Shown here one piece after another: positions 1-6,413 of a stretch of 9,808 nucleotides of DNA; within the stretch, counting starts at the first letter, position 1; each line of letters starts with the position of its first letter. The stretch is from NCBI GenBank assembly GCA_013329615.1, contig DUKA01000017.1:1-9808 (forward strand). Direction: 5' to 3'. The position numbers and the translations under genes are program-made. The stretch comes from Candidatus Bathyarchaeota archaeon. Lineage in GTDB: Archaea > Thermoproteota > Bathyarchaeia > TCS64. Under the pieces are notes generated by a model. It was not told where the DNA came from and did no database searches. It saw only the letters and a program-made list of their open reading frames with translations.

Positions 1-1
1 C

Positions 2-277
2 TTCTACGGTGCCATCGGCGAGATAATCGGGTTATTAATGGTCCTCCTCGGCGTCGTCGAGTTCGTCGTCGCGTGGGGCTACCTGACACAAAAAGGGTGG
101 GCTCGGTGGGCTGGCCTCATCCTCGCCGCCATCGGCCTCGTAGAGGGCATAACCACCCTGCCCACGGGGGCGCTATCCATCGCCATAGACGGCGTAATAA
201 TCTACTACCTAACAAGGCCTCACATAATCGACTGGTTCGCGGGCAGGAGTGCGGAGACGCCCCCGCCGCTGGCGTAG
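2..277 (+). CDS. Small integral membrane protein, 5' end outside window
   Basis: The frame is open from the left edge, so the true start lies outside the window and only the last 91 residues are visible. An internal ATG at 38 is available but the hydrophobic reading continues upstream of it. The visible part has about three membrane-spanning stretches: residues roughly 1-25, 33-45 and 51-62. They are separated by short polar turns (TQKGWARW, TTLPTG), and the protein ends in a Pro-rich polar tail. The layout resembles small archaeal multi-pass proteins of the DUF2127-like type, but I cannot assign a family. It has no recognisable catalytic motif and its function is unknown. The gene ends 7 bases before the end of the convergent dehydrogenase gene on the other strand, so the two transcripts must end close together or overlap. 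Confidence 0.6.
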   Translation, partial: FYGAIGEIIGLLMVLLGVVEFVVAWGYLTQKGWARWAGLILAAIGLVEGITTLPTGALSIAIDGVIIYYLTRPHIIDWFAGRSAETPPPLA

Positions 278-284
278 GCTCGTC

Positions 285-1679
285 TCAGCCCCATATCTTG
301 TCGGGGTTGAGTATCCCCTTAGGATCAAAGACCTTCTTTATTCCCTTCATGAGTTCGACCTGCATGGCGCCCACCTTTCTGACGAGGTAGAGACGCTTCG
401 TGTAGCCGAGGCCGTGCTCACCGCTGACGGTGCCACCCATAGCTAGGCTGAGGTCGATGAGGTCACTGATGGAGGCTTCGAGCGCCTCGTGCCACTCCTT
501 GTCGGTGCCACCGAGACGTATGATGTTACAGTGCACGTTGCCATCCCCCGCGTGACCCACGGGTACGATCTGGACGTGGTGCTTCGCCTCGACTCCCGCG
601 AGCTTGTCGATGAAGTCGGGCACTCTACCCCGGGGCACGCAGATGTCGGCCTCGTCCAGCTCGTAGAACGTGTTGTAAGCATCGTAAACTGCCTTACGTG
701 ACTCCCACATCTGACGCTGCTTCTCCGCGGTATCCGCGATGAAGGCGTCCACTGCACCGTTCTCAATGCAGACTTCCCCCGCCGTTTCAAGCTGGGTGCT
801 CAGCTCTGATTCGCTGTTGGACTCCACGCCCACGATGAGGTATGCTGGATGGGTGTCGTCGGGGAGCTTGCGTTCGAGGTAACGCTCGACGGTCTCGACG
901 GCGTGCCTGCTCATGAGTTCGAGAGCGAAGGGCTGCACCTTACGGCGGATGATCTCGCTGACCGCCTTTGCGGCGTCGTGCGTTGACTCGAATGGGGCAT
1001 AGATAAGGGCAGTGTGCTTCGGCTTCGGTACTAGGCGGAGTGTCGCCTTCGTCACGATGCCTAGTGTGCCCTCGGAGCCGATGAGCAAATCCAAGAGGCT
1101 GTAACCAGTCGTATCCTTGACGACTTTACCGCCAACGTCGATGACCTCACCGCTAGGGAGCACGACTTCGAGGGCTTGAACGTAGTCGCGTGTGGTGCCA
1201 TACTTGAGGGCACGCATCCCTCCGGCATTCGTGTTTATGTTTCCGCCTATGCTGCCCGACTCCTGCCCCGGATCGGGTGGATAATAGAGACCCACCTTCT
1301 CCACCGCCTTGTGGACATCGTCTACGAGTGCAGCGGGCTCGACAACAGCCATGAGGTTCTCCTCGTCGATCTCCAGTATCTTGTTCATGCGCTCGAGGCT
1401 GAGGGCGATGCCTCCACGTATGGGGTGGCTTGCGCCGGCGAGGCCGGTCCTGCTTCCCTGCGCGACAACGGAGACGAGCTTCTCGTTTGCGAGCCTCATT
1501 ATCGCCGAGACTTCGGCGGCTGTTCCGGGCTTGACGACCACCGCGGGCGGGTGGGGTTCAAGTGGACTCTCATCGACCGAGGCCTTCTCGATGTCGTCCT
1601 TTGAGAATGAGACGTTCTTCGCGCCAACGATGGCTTCGAGCTTCGTCCTGATGTCGTCGTCGATCTTAGGGTACGCCAC
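285..1679 (-). CDS. FAD-linked 2-hydroxyacid dehydrogenase (GlcD/LctD/Dld-like)
   Basis: This 464-residue flavoprotein belongs to the VAO/PCMH family (COG0277). It probably oxidises a 2-hydroxyacid (D-lactate, glycolate or 2-hydroxyglutarate) to the 2-oxoacid. The N-terminal FAD-binding half shows PPAVVVKPGT (44-53), GSRTGLAGAS (75-84), PDPGQESGSIGGNINTNAGG (135-154) and the GSEGTLGIVT flavin signature (201-210). The C-terminal substrate/metal half shows GHAGDGNVH (375-383) and SGEHGLG (419-425), whose His and Glu residues ligate a divalent metal in D-lactate dehydrogenases of this family. It ends in the usual FDPKGILNPDKIW. Length is normal. The ATG start overlaps the end of etfA by 14 bases, so the two genes are co-transcribed and probably translationally coupled. 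Gene order matches lctB-lctC-lctD of Acetobacterium woodii, which points to electron transfer to the Etf rather than to oxygen or quinone. The substrate cannot be read from sequence alone. Confidence 0.92.
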   Translation of the reverse strand: MAYPKIDDDIRTKLEAIVGAKNVSFSKDDIEKASVDESPLEPHPPAVVVKPGTAAEVSAIMRLANEKLVSVVAQGSRTGLAGASHPIRGGIALSLERMNKILEIDEENLMAVVEPAALVDDVHKAVEKVGLYYPPDPGQESGSIGGNINTNAGGMRALKYGTTRDYVQALEVVLPSGEVIDVGGKVVKDTTGYSLLDLLIGSEGTLGIVTKATLRLVPKPKHTALIYAPFESTHDAAKAVSEIIRRKVQPFALELMSRHAVETVERYLERKLPDDTHPAYLIVGVESNSESELSTQLETAGEVCIENGAVDAFIADTAEKQRQMWESRKAVYDAYNTFYELDEADICVPRGRVPDFIDKLAGVEAKHHVQIVPVGHAGDGNVHCNIIRLGGTDKEWHEALEASISDLIDLSLAMGGTVSGEHGLGYTKRLYLVRKVGAMQVELMKGIKKVFDPKGILNPDKIWG

Positions 1680-2865
1680 TGCCCTTCTGCTCCTTGATCT
1701 TCTCTATGAGGCGTGGCACCACCTCATAAAGGTCACCGACCGCGGCGAGCGTGCTTATCCTGCAGATAGGGGCCTCCCTGTCCTTGTTTATAGCGATGAT
1801 GACGTCGCTCGTCTTCATCCCAGCCTGGTGCTGGACGGCTCCGCTGATGCCGCAGGCTAGGTAGAGCTTGGGGCGCACCGTGCGGCCGCTCAGGCCGACC
1901 TGGTGCCTGTACTCGATCCAGCCCTCGTCGACTGTTGGGCGGCTCGCGCCGACCGCGCCACCGAGCGCCGTGGCCAGCCGCTGTATGAGGTCGAACCCCT
2001 TCGGCTCCCCCAACCCCTTGCCGCCGGAGACGACTATGTCGGCGTCTACTATGCTCACCTGCTCCTTAGCGGCCTCGAATGCAAGGATCTTGACGCGGTC
2101 CTGCAGTTTAGAGGGGTCGACGCTCTTCTTCACGATCTCGCCCTTGTGGGCGGGGTCGATCTTGGCCTCTGTCATTACCTTGTAGCGTACCGTCGCCATC
2201 TGTGGGCGGCTGTTCTGCGTGTATATGGTCGCCATGATGTTGCCGCCGTATGCGGGGCGCGTCTGTAGTAGGACCTTTATCTCTGGGTCGATGTCGAGGC
2301 TCGTGCAGTCAGCGGTTAGGCCGGTGCGGAGCTTCGCCGCGACGCGTGGGCCGAGCGCCCTTCCTATGCTTGTTGCGCCGATGAGGAATATGCTGGGCTT
2401 GAGTTCCTTGACGGCCTCGGTGAGTATCTGGGAGTATGGGTCGTCGCGGTACGTGGCGAGTGACGAGTGGTCGTATGTGAGAACCTTGTCTGCGCCGCGT
2501 TTGACGAGTTCCTCGGCGGCCTTGGCGAGTCCGCTGCCGATGACGATGGCGTAGACGGGCTCACCGAGGGTCTCAGCGAGCTCCCTGCCCCTGCCCAGAA
2601 GCTCGTAGGCTACTGGGTGTACTTTGCCCTCGCGTTGTTCGGCGTAGACGAGGACGCCGCGCCAGTCGGAGAAGCTCTGCGGACCTTCGACTTTCTTCAT
2701 GGTGATTGCCTTGACTGGGCAGACGGGCTCGCAGGCTCCGCAGACGCGGCACGCGTCGCCTATCTGCGCCTTGTCTCCGACGATGGTGATCGCGCCGAAT
2801 GGGCAGGCGGATACGCATACGCCGCACCCCGTGCAGGCGTCGCCGACGTTCACCGGCTTGCTCAT
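1666..2865 (-). CDS. etfA: Electron transfer flavoprotein alpha subunit with N-terminal 2x[4Fe-4S] ferredoxin domain
   Basis: The protein has 399 residues, longer than a plain EtfA (about 310-340) because of an N-terminal ferredoxin domain. Two complete cysteine sets are visible: C11-C14-C17-C21 and C39-C42-C45-C49, each CxxCxxCxxxC followed by Pro. The Etf alpha N-terminal domain follows (about 70-255). The C-terminal FAD domain has SGGKGLGEPKGF (280-291), GASRPTVDEGW (306-316), QVGLSGRTVRP (322-332), LACGISGAVQHQAGM (336-350) and AINKD (358-362). These are standard FAD-binding elements. One oddity lies after APIC: the usual ADYGIVGD is STLAAVGD here, so an Asp and Gly common in the family are replaced. 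The start overlaps the etfB stop by four bases (ATGA), which indicates coupled translation. The ferredoxin fusion is typical of bifurcating Etfs such as LctC and CarE, where it lets the complex exchange electrons with ferredoxin. It is a cytoplasmic, soluble protein. Confidence 0.95.
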   Translation of the reverse strand: MSKPVNVGDACTGCGVCVSACPFGAITIVGDKAQIGDACRVCGACEPVCPVKAITMKKVEGPQSFSDWRGVLVYAEQREGKVHPVAYELLGRGRELAETLGEPVYAIVIGSGLAKAAEELVKRGADKVLTYDHSSLATYRDDPYSQILTEAVKELKPSIFLIGATSIGRALGPRVAAKLRTGLTADCTSLDIDPEIKVLLQTRPAYGGNIMATIYTQNSRPQMATVRYKVMTEAKIDPAHKGEIVKKSVDPSKLQDRVKILAFEAAKEQVSIVDADIVVSGGKGLGEPKGFDLIQRLATALGGAVGASRPTVDEGWIEYRHQVGLSGRTVRPKLYLACGISGAVQHQAGMKTSDVIIAINKDREAPICRISTLAAVGDLYEVVPRLIEKIKEQKGSGVP

Positions 2866-3659
2866 ATTATCTTGGTCTCCTTGAGCTTCGCATATATGGC
2901 ATCCGCGAGCTGGTCGGGTGTGCCCTCGATGACCTCTCCCCCGGCGTGTGGCTCAGGCGTGAATATCTTGGTCACGCGGGTGTAGCTGCCGTCGAGGCCG
3001 AGCTCCTTGGGGTTCATGCCCATCTCCTTGTTTGTTATGGTATTGATGACTGCCTTCTTTGCGGCGAGCCTGCCGCGTAGCGTTGCTAGGCGCGGCTGCC
3101 CCACGTCCTTGCTCACTGTGATGATGAGTGGCAGGGGTGCTTCGAGGGTCTCGACGCCGTCGTCGAGGCTACGCTTGAGGGTTATCTTGCGGTCCTTGAC
3201 GTCGATTATCTGGCTGACGTAGCTTATGCAGGGCTCGCCGAGGTGCTCGGCCATCTCGGGGCCGGTCTGCCCAGTGTCGCCGTCCGTCGTCTTGAGGCCG
3301 CAGATGATTATGTCGTGGGCTCCGCTGAGCTGTATGCTCTTGGCGAGTGTGAGGCTTGTCGCCCACGTGTCGGCGCCTCCGAAGACGCGGTCGCTGACTA
3401 GGATGCCTTCGTCGCAGCCCATGGCTATGGCGTCGCGCAGCGCCTGCTCGGCGGCTGGCGGACCCATGCTTATGACCTTGACGCGGCCGCCGTGCTTCTC
3501 CCTGAGGCGTAGCCCGGTCTCTATGGCGTATTCGTCGAAGGGGTTGATGACGGCGGCGACGCCCTCTCTCTTGAGGCGCCCCGTCTCCTTGTCGAACTCC
3601 ACCTCGGTGGTTTCGGGGACCTGTTTTATGCAAATGACGATGTTAAGACCGACACTCAA
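2862..3659 (-). CDS. etfB: Electron transfer flavoprotein beta subunit, bifurcating-type
   Basis: This 265-residue protein is of normal EtfB length and has the adenine-nucleotide alpha-hydrolase-like fold. It opens with IVICIKQVPETTEVEFD (7-23), followed by INPFDEYAIE (38-47), the flavin/nucleotide loop CGLKTTDGDTGQTGPEMAEHLG (starting at 120), and the EtfB signature region SKDVGQPRLATLRGRLAAKK (183-202). The DGDT(x)QTGP loop resembles the FAD-binding form in bifurcating FixA/CarD/LctB proteins more than the AMP-binding form of respiratory Etfs. That distinction is recalled family knowledge, not a computed result. The start is TTG (complement of 3657-3659). It is supported by conserved residues beginning at position 7, no in-frame ATG nearby, and a TATA-like box 44-50 bases upstream. 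It is the first gene of the etfB-etfA-dehydrogenase operon and overlaps etfA by four bases. Confidence 0.94.
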   Translation of the reverse strand: MSVGLNIVICIKQVPETTEVEFDKETGRLKREGVAAVINPFDEYAIETGLRLREKHGGRVKVISMGPPAAEQALRDAIAMGCDEGILVSDRVFGGADTWATSLTLAKSIQLSGAHDIIICGLKTTDGDTGQTGPEMAEHLGEPCISYVSQIIDVKDRKITLKRSLDDGVETLEAPLPLIITVSKDVGQPRLATLRGRLAAKKAVINTITNKEMGMNPKELGLDGSYTRVTKIFTPEPHAGGEVIEGTPDQLADAIYAKLKETKII

Positions 3660-3702
3660 CGAAGTATCCCAGCGTTTGCTGAGACTAGGCTTGGGGTGGT
3701 GG

Positions 3703-3709
3703 TATAAAA
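3703..3709 (-). promoter_or_regulatory. Box A (TATA) promoter of the etfBA-dehydrogenase operon
   Basis: On the minus strand this reads TTTTATA, about 44-50 bases before the TTG start of etfB. With the usual archaeal spacing of about 26 bases, transcription would begin near 3680, giving a leader of about 20 bases. No clear Shine-Dalgarno site is visible in that leader. The box lies in the only gap (3660-3725) between the ACT-domain gene and etfB, so the Etf operon probably has its own promoter. Confidence 0.6.
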
Positions 3710-3725
3710 GTGTAGATACGCGGGG

Positions 3726-4139
3726 CTAAGCCGGGGCGAACTTTGGCCCGACAAGGGTGAGCGCCCTCTCGGGGTCAGAGACGCCGAGGACTATGCGTGT
3801 CCGTGTGGCGTTGTAGAAGAAGTCTATGTTTATGCCTGCGTCTGCCATTCGGCGGGTCATGGCGGCGAGCGCCCCGGGGCGGTCCATTATATCGATGACG
3901 AGTGCCTCGCGGCTGTCCTCGATCTTTATGCCGGCGTTCTTGAGAGCCTTCTCGGCCTTGGAGGCGTCGTAGACGAGGATGTGGGCTACGTGTGTGACGA
4001 ATTCTCGGTCCTCGCTCCCCTTCACCTCCCTTGCGAAGCCGCAGATGCCCTCGATGTTTACGCCCGCCCTGCCGAGCGCCTCGCTGAGGTCGGCGAGCGT
4101 GCCGGGGCGGTTCTCCAGGGTTATCTTGAGGTCCATCAT
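3726..4139 (-). CDS. Tandem ACT-domain protein (amino-acid-binding regulator)
   Basis: The protein has 137 residues from the chosen start. It holds two ACT domains and nothing else: the first at about 3-75 (LKITLENRPGTLADLSEALG) and the second at about 79-131 (ALVIDIMDRPGALAAMTRRM). Each has the beta-turn RPG(T/A)L and the AGxNI segment (25-29 and 101-105) typical of ACT ligand-binding folds. Such stand-alone proteins usually bind an amino acid at a dimer interface and act as sensors or allosteric partners; the ligand is unknown here. I start at the ATGATG pair (4134-4139) because an extension upstream to 4244 adds 35 residues with no ACT character and would run to the end of the cupin gene. 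A CTTAAC box just upstream also fits a short-leader start. The second ATG (4136) is equally possible. It sits between the cupin gene and etfB. Confidence 0.82.
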   Translation of the reverse strand: MMDLKITLENRPGTLADLSEALGRAGVNIEGICGFAREVKGSEDREFVTHVAHILVYDASKAEKALKNAGIKIEDSREALVIDIMDRPGALAAMTRRMADAGINIDFFYNATRTRIVLGVSDPERALTLVGPKFAPA

Positions 4140-4167
4140 CTTGGGTGATAACTTGGATGGGGCGTTG

Positions 4168-4173
4168 TTAAGA
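4168..4173 (-). promoter_or_regulatory. Possible box A for the ACT-domain gene
   Basis: The minus strand reads CTTAAC about 29-34 bases before the ATGATG start in a 105-base gap after the cupin gene. This spacing would give a near-leaderless transcript. The element is weak, and read-through from the cupin gene is an alternative. Confidence 0.35.
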
Positions 4174-4244
4174 CTTTGGACAAGTATGCATGGCCGAGCC
4201 AGTGGGTCACGCGTCGTGACATCGGTGGGGGGTTGCCGACGCAT

Positions 4245-4676
4245 CTACTTGTATTCGCCGCTCGTGGATATGCCCACGAGGAAGTGTGGGGCGTCGACGC
4301 TCTTGTAGACGAAGTTGTGGCGGAGGCCCCGGGGTATGTAGACGCCGGCGGTTCGGTTTATGATGTGGCTCTCGTCCTCCTCTCCGAGGATTATCTCGAC
4401 CTCGGCTCCGAGGCGGGTTATGTCGTGCGGGTCCGTGCCCATGAAGAGTATTATTTCGTCGTGTGGGTGGGTGTGGGGTTTGAGCCACGGGTTGGGGTCG
4501 GGGACGGTGTGTATGCCCGAGATGAAGACGTGTAGGGGTGTGCCTTTGATGAGGTCGTCCTCGATGTATGTGTGGCTCAGGGTCCTGCCCTTTGTACGCT
4601 GCCCCTCGGGGAGGACGCCGTGTGCGAGCCTCTGGACGCGCGGCGTATCTATGATGTACTTGCCGTACTTGGACAT
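4245..4676 (-). CDS. Single-domain cupin protein
   Basis: This 143-residue protein has a single cupin barrel. Cupin motif 1 is HTHPHDEIILFMG (68-80), giving metal ligands H68, H70 and E74 with an extra H72. Motif 2 is GVYIPRGLRHNF (111-122), giving H120. The full metal-binding set is therefore present, so an iron, manganese or zinc enzyme (isomerase, dioxygenase or similar) is possible. A ligand-binding role cannot be excluded. The region before the barrel (1-60) is family-specific and I do not recognise it. The ATG start lies 13 bases after the stop of the C45-family gene, so the two are very likely co-transcribed. The context suggests that the cupin acts on the substrate or product of that acyltransferase, but this is inference. 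Confidence 0.8.
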   Translation of the reverse strand: MSKYGKYIIDTPRVQRLAHGVLPEGQRTKGRTLSHTYIEDDLIKGTPLHVFISGIHTVPDPNPWLKPHTHPHDEIILFMGTDPHDITRLGAEVEIILGEEDESHIINRTAGVYIPRGLRHNFVYKSVDAPHFLVGISTSGEYK

Positions 4677-4689
4677 CCGCGTGCCCTTC

Positions 4690-5763
4690 TTAGAGCCTGT
4701 ACTCGCTGTACTCGTATTCGCAGGGCGGGCCGCAGGTGGCGTACATGACCCTGTCTTCGGGCACCATGATGACTGAGGAGACGGTCATCGAGCGGGCGTG
4801 TGGAGGCATCTCCTCGTTGGGGTGGCCGCAGATGGCGTGTGGGTAGTTGCCGTGGTCGGCCATGAAGCCCATCATCATCTCGGGTGTCAACTCGCCGTAG
4901 TGCCTGTCGATGAGCCTGTTGAACCTCTGGACGCGCACGTATGTGCTGCCCCTGACCTCGGGGATGGCGTTGTCCCCCTCCTTGAAGCGGGGGTCGTGGT
5001 AGTGGTTGCCGTGCACGAGTACGTCTCGGGTGGGCTGCTCGACGTTGAAGCCGGTGGGGTGGGTCTCTATGCTGAATATGTCTCCCTCGGCGCTCCCCAT
5101 TATGTAGTGGAGCATGCTCCTGCCGTGTGTGCAGAGTTCGCTCAGGGCGTCTCCCATGCGTTTCTGCCTCATGACCTTGGGCATGACGCAGCAGCACGGC
5201 ACGTTGAGCGCCTGCTGCTCTGTGGGGCTGAGTACGACGTTTAGGACTATGCCGAGGCCGGCGCCCGTGATGGTGAGTTCGCCCCCGCCCCAGAAGACGA
5301 GGCTCAGCTCCCTGCCACCGTCGTCGCGCTTGATCTTGACCATGTCGAGGGTTATGCCGGGGAGGACGTCGAAGTTCTGGCCTATGATGGCCCTTCCGTC
5401 CTTCGTCGCCTTGCCCGTGACGGCGAATGAGGTGCAGAGGGTCTGGAGGTGTTTGTAGTAGAAGCGTAGTTCGAACCAGCACCTGAGGGCGAGAACCTCT
5501 TCGAATGTGACGCCGGCTCCCTCGGCCTGCCCCTTGAGCTGCTGTACGAGGGCGGGGTCGTACTTTTCTATGGCGGGGAGGTACTTCCTCGTGTTGGCGA
5601 GTAGGTCGGACTTGTTTGCGCCGGCGCTCGCCTGCATCCTCGCCACGAGGGTGTCGATGCTCTTGGCGATGTTGGCCTTCGCCGCCTCGCCGTACTGGCG
5701 CCCAACGTCGTAGGGGGAGCCACTGCACTCGATGACATCCAGCCTCTGCATCTTCTTCATCAT
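4690..5763 (-). CDS. C45-family acyltransferase/amidohydrolase (acyl-CoA:6-APA acyltransferase-like)
   Basis: The protein has 357 residues from the chosen start. It matches the Ntn-hydrolase family named after penicillin acyl-CoA:isopenicillin N acyltransferase (MEROPS C45). Supporting motifs are an N-terminal SGSPYDVGRQYGE (14-26); the likely nucleophile Cys110 in LCTSFAVTG, followed by DGRAIIGQNFD (122-132); GAGLGIVLNVV (167-177); VHGNHY (250-255); and ICGHP (311-315) with a downstream MTVSSVIM. In this family the Cys becomes N-terminal after self-cleavage, so the first 109 residues would form a propeptide/alpha chain. Members transfer or hydrolyse acyl groups on amines, and the archaeal substrates are unknown. 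An in-frame ATG at 5847 would add 28 residues with no family similarity. I prefer the ATGATG at 5758-5763 because AGGTG lies just before it. No signal peptide is seen. It is the first gene of a pair with the cupin. Confidence 0.85.
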   Translation of the reverse strand: MMKKMQRLDVIECSGSPYDVGRQYGEAAKANIAKSIDTLVARMQASAGANKSDLLANTRKYLPAIEKYDPALVQQLKGQAEGAGVTFEEVLALRCWFELRFYYKHLQTLCTSFAVTGKATKDGRAIIGQNFDVLPGITLDMVKIKRDDGGRELSLVFWGGGELTITGAGLGIVLNVVLSPTEQQALNVPCCCVMPKVMRQKRMGDALSELCTHGRSMLHYIMGSAEGDIFSIETHPTGFNVEQPTRDVLVHGNHYHDPRFKEGDNAIPEVRGSTYVRVQRFNRLIDRHYGELTPEMMMGFMADHGNYPHAICGHPNEEMPPHARSMTVSSVIMVPEDRVMYATCGPPCEYEYSEYRL

Positions 5764-5766
5764 GTA

Positions 5767-5771
5767 CACCT
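5767..5771 (-). promoter_or_regulatory. Shine-Dalgarno-like site of the C45-family gene
   Basis: The minus strand reads AGGTG, 3 bases before the first and 6 bases before the second ATG of the ATGATG pair. It is one of few plausible ribosome binding sites in the window and helps choose the internal start over the upstream ATG at 5847. Confidence 0.45.
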
Positions 5772-5809
5772 GTAATAAGTAGCCTGTATCAAGCGTCAGC
5801 CCGAATGGT

Positions 5810-5817
5810 GATTTAAC
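5810..5817 (-). promoter_or_regulatory. Possible box A for the C45-cupin transcription unit
   Basis: The minus strand reads TGTTAAAT about 47-54 bases before the preferred ATG. Typical archaeal spacing would place the transcript start near 5787, leaving a leader of about 24 bases that contains the AGGTG site. If translation instead began at 5847 this element would be inside the gene. Confidence 0.35.
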
Positions 5818-5904
5818 ACTTATCGGAGGCTGGCGCTCATTGTTCATCGAATAATTGTAGATAGAACAGCTCCGCCACCCTCGATGGGGGCAGGTCCCCG
5901 CGGT

Positions 5905-6315
5905 TTACCGCCTTGTGCGGTAGTGTCTGATGCGTATGGGTTCGACTTTCTTCGGGGGTTCGGGCTCTGGTTCGGTTTTTGGCTGGCTCTCAAGCTCCAG
6001 TGCCCTGTGGAGGAGTGTGAGTATATATGTGGTGTTGTATCCGACCTCGTCCCTGAGCTTCTGCTTTGTGCCGGGGACCTCGTCGATGTAGTCGTTGTAG
6101 TGGGCGGCGGCCTTCTCGAACTCTTCGTACCTTATGGTTCGGATGCCCTTGATGCCCTTGCCCTCTATGAAGATGCGGTCAGAGACGGCGCGCGCGTAGA
6201 AGTGGCCGGTTCTCGGCTCCATAGACCAGGTCTCGAGTTCGAGGTTGCCGGTCTTTAACTCTGCTTGGATCTGCGCCCAATACTGTTTGGTCTTGTTTGG
6301 TTGGAGATGTATCAA
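5905..6315 (-). CDS. Hypothetical protein with acidic-proline linker and basic tail
   Basis: This is a 136-residue soluble protein that I do not recognise. Residues 1-105 look like a compact alpha/beta domain: KQYWAQIQAELKTG (10-23), a charged strand pair FYARAVSDRIFIEGKGIKG (39-57), IRYEEFEKAAAHYNDYI (61-77), PGTKQKLRDE (81-90) and GYNTTYILTLLHRAL (92-106). The FEKAAAHYNDYI and NTTYILTLLH segments look like conserved blocks from a DNA- or nuclease-associated family, but I cannot name one. Residues about 109-125 are a Pro/Glu/Lys-rich linker and the tail ends in Arg-rich RIRHYRTRR, suggesting nucleic-acid contact. The start is TTG (complement of 6313-6315), supported by a TATA-like box about 31-38 bases upstream. 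The next internal ATG would remove 31 residues. The gene is divergent from purB. Confidence 0.65.
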   Translation of the reverse strand: MIHLQPNKTKQYWAQIQAELKTGNLELETWSMEPRTGHFYARAVSDRIFIEGKGIKGIRTIRYEEFEKAAAHYNDYIDEVPGTKQKLRDEVGYNTTYILTLLHRALELESQPKTEPEPEPPKKVEPIRIRHYRTRR

Positions 6316-6345
6316 ATGGTTCTGGCTATAACATGGCGTGTGTAG

Positions 6346-6353
6346 CTTAAAAA
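6346..6353 (-). promoter_or_regulatory. Box A of the hypothetical gene
   Basis: The minus strand reads ATTTTTAA-like sequence about 31-38 bases before the TTG start of the divergent hypothetical gene. Transcription would begin within a few bases of the start codon, so the message would be leaderless or have a very short leader. Confidence 0.5.
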
Positions 6354-6370
6354 TGAGTGGTTACTCTGGG

Positions 6371-6381
6371 CTTAACGCTTA
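6371..6381 (+). promoter_or_regulatory. Box A of purB
   Basis: The sequence cttaacgctta lies 33-43 bases before the TTG start of purB. A transcript starting about 26 bases downstream would have a leader of roughly 13 bases. A GGAGGG at 6391-6396 is 17 bases from the start codon, too far for a normal Shine-Dalgarno site and probably upstream of the transcript start. Confidence 0.45.
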
Positions 6382-6413
6382 TCCGCCGATGGAGGGACTT
6401 CTAGCTGATCGCG

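Noticed and set aside
4649..5728. Long open frame of 359 codons overlapping the C45-family gene on the same strand
   Set aside because: Its translation is Arg/His/Pro-rich low-complexity sequence typical of a shifted frame in high-GC DNA, while the other frame has clear family motifs.
5886..5899. ggggg-caggt-cccc hairpin after the hypothetical gene as a terminator
   Set aside because: The stem is only 4 bp and no T-run follows on the minus strand.
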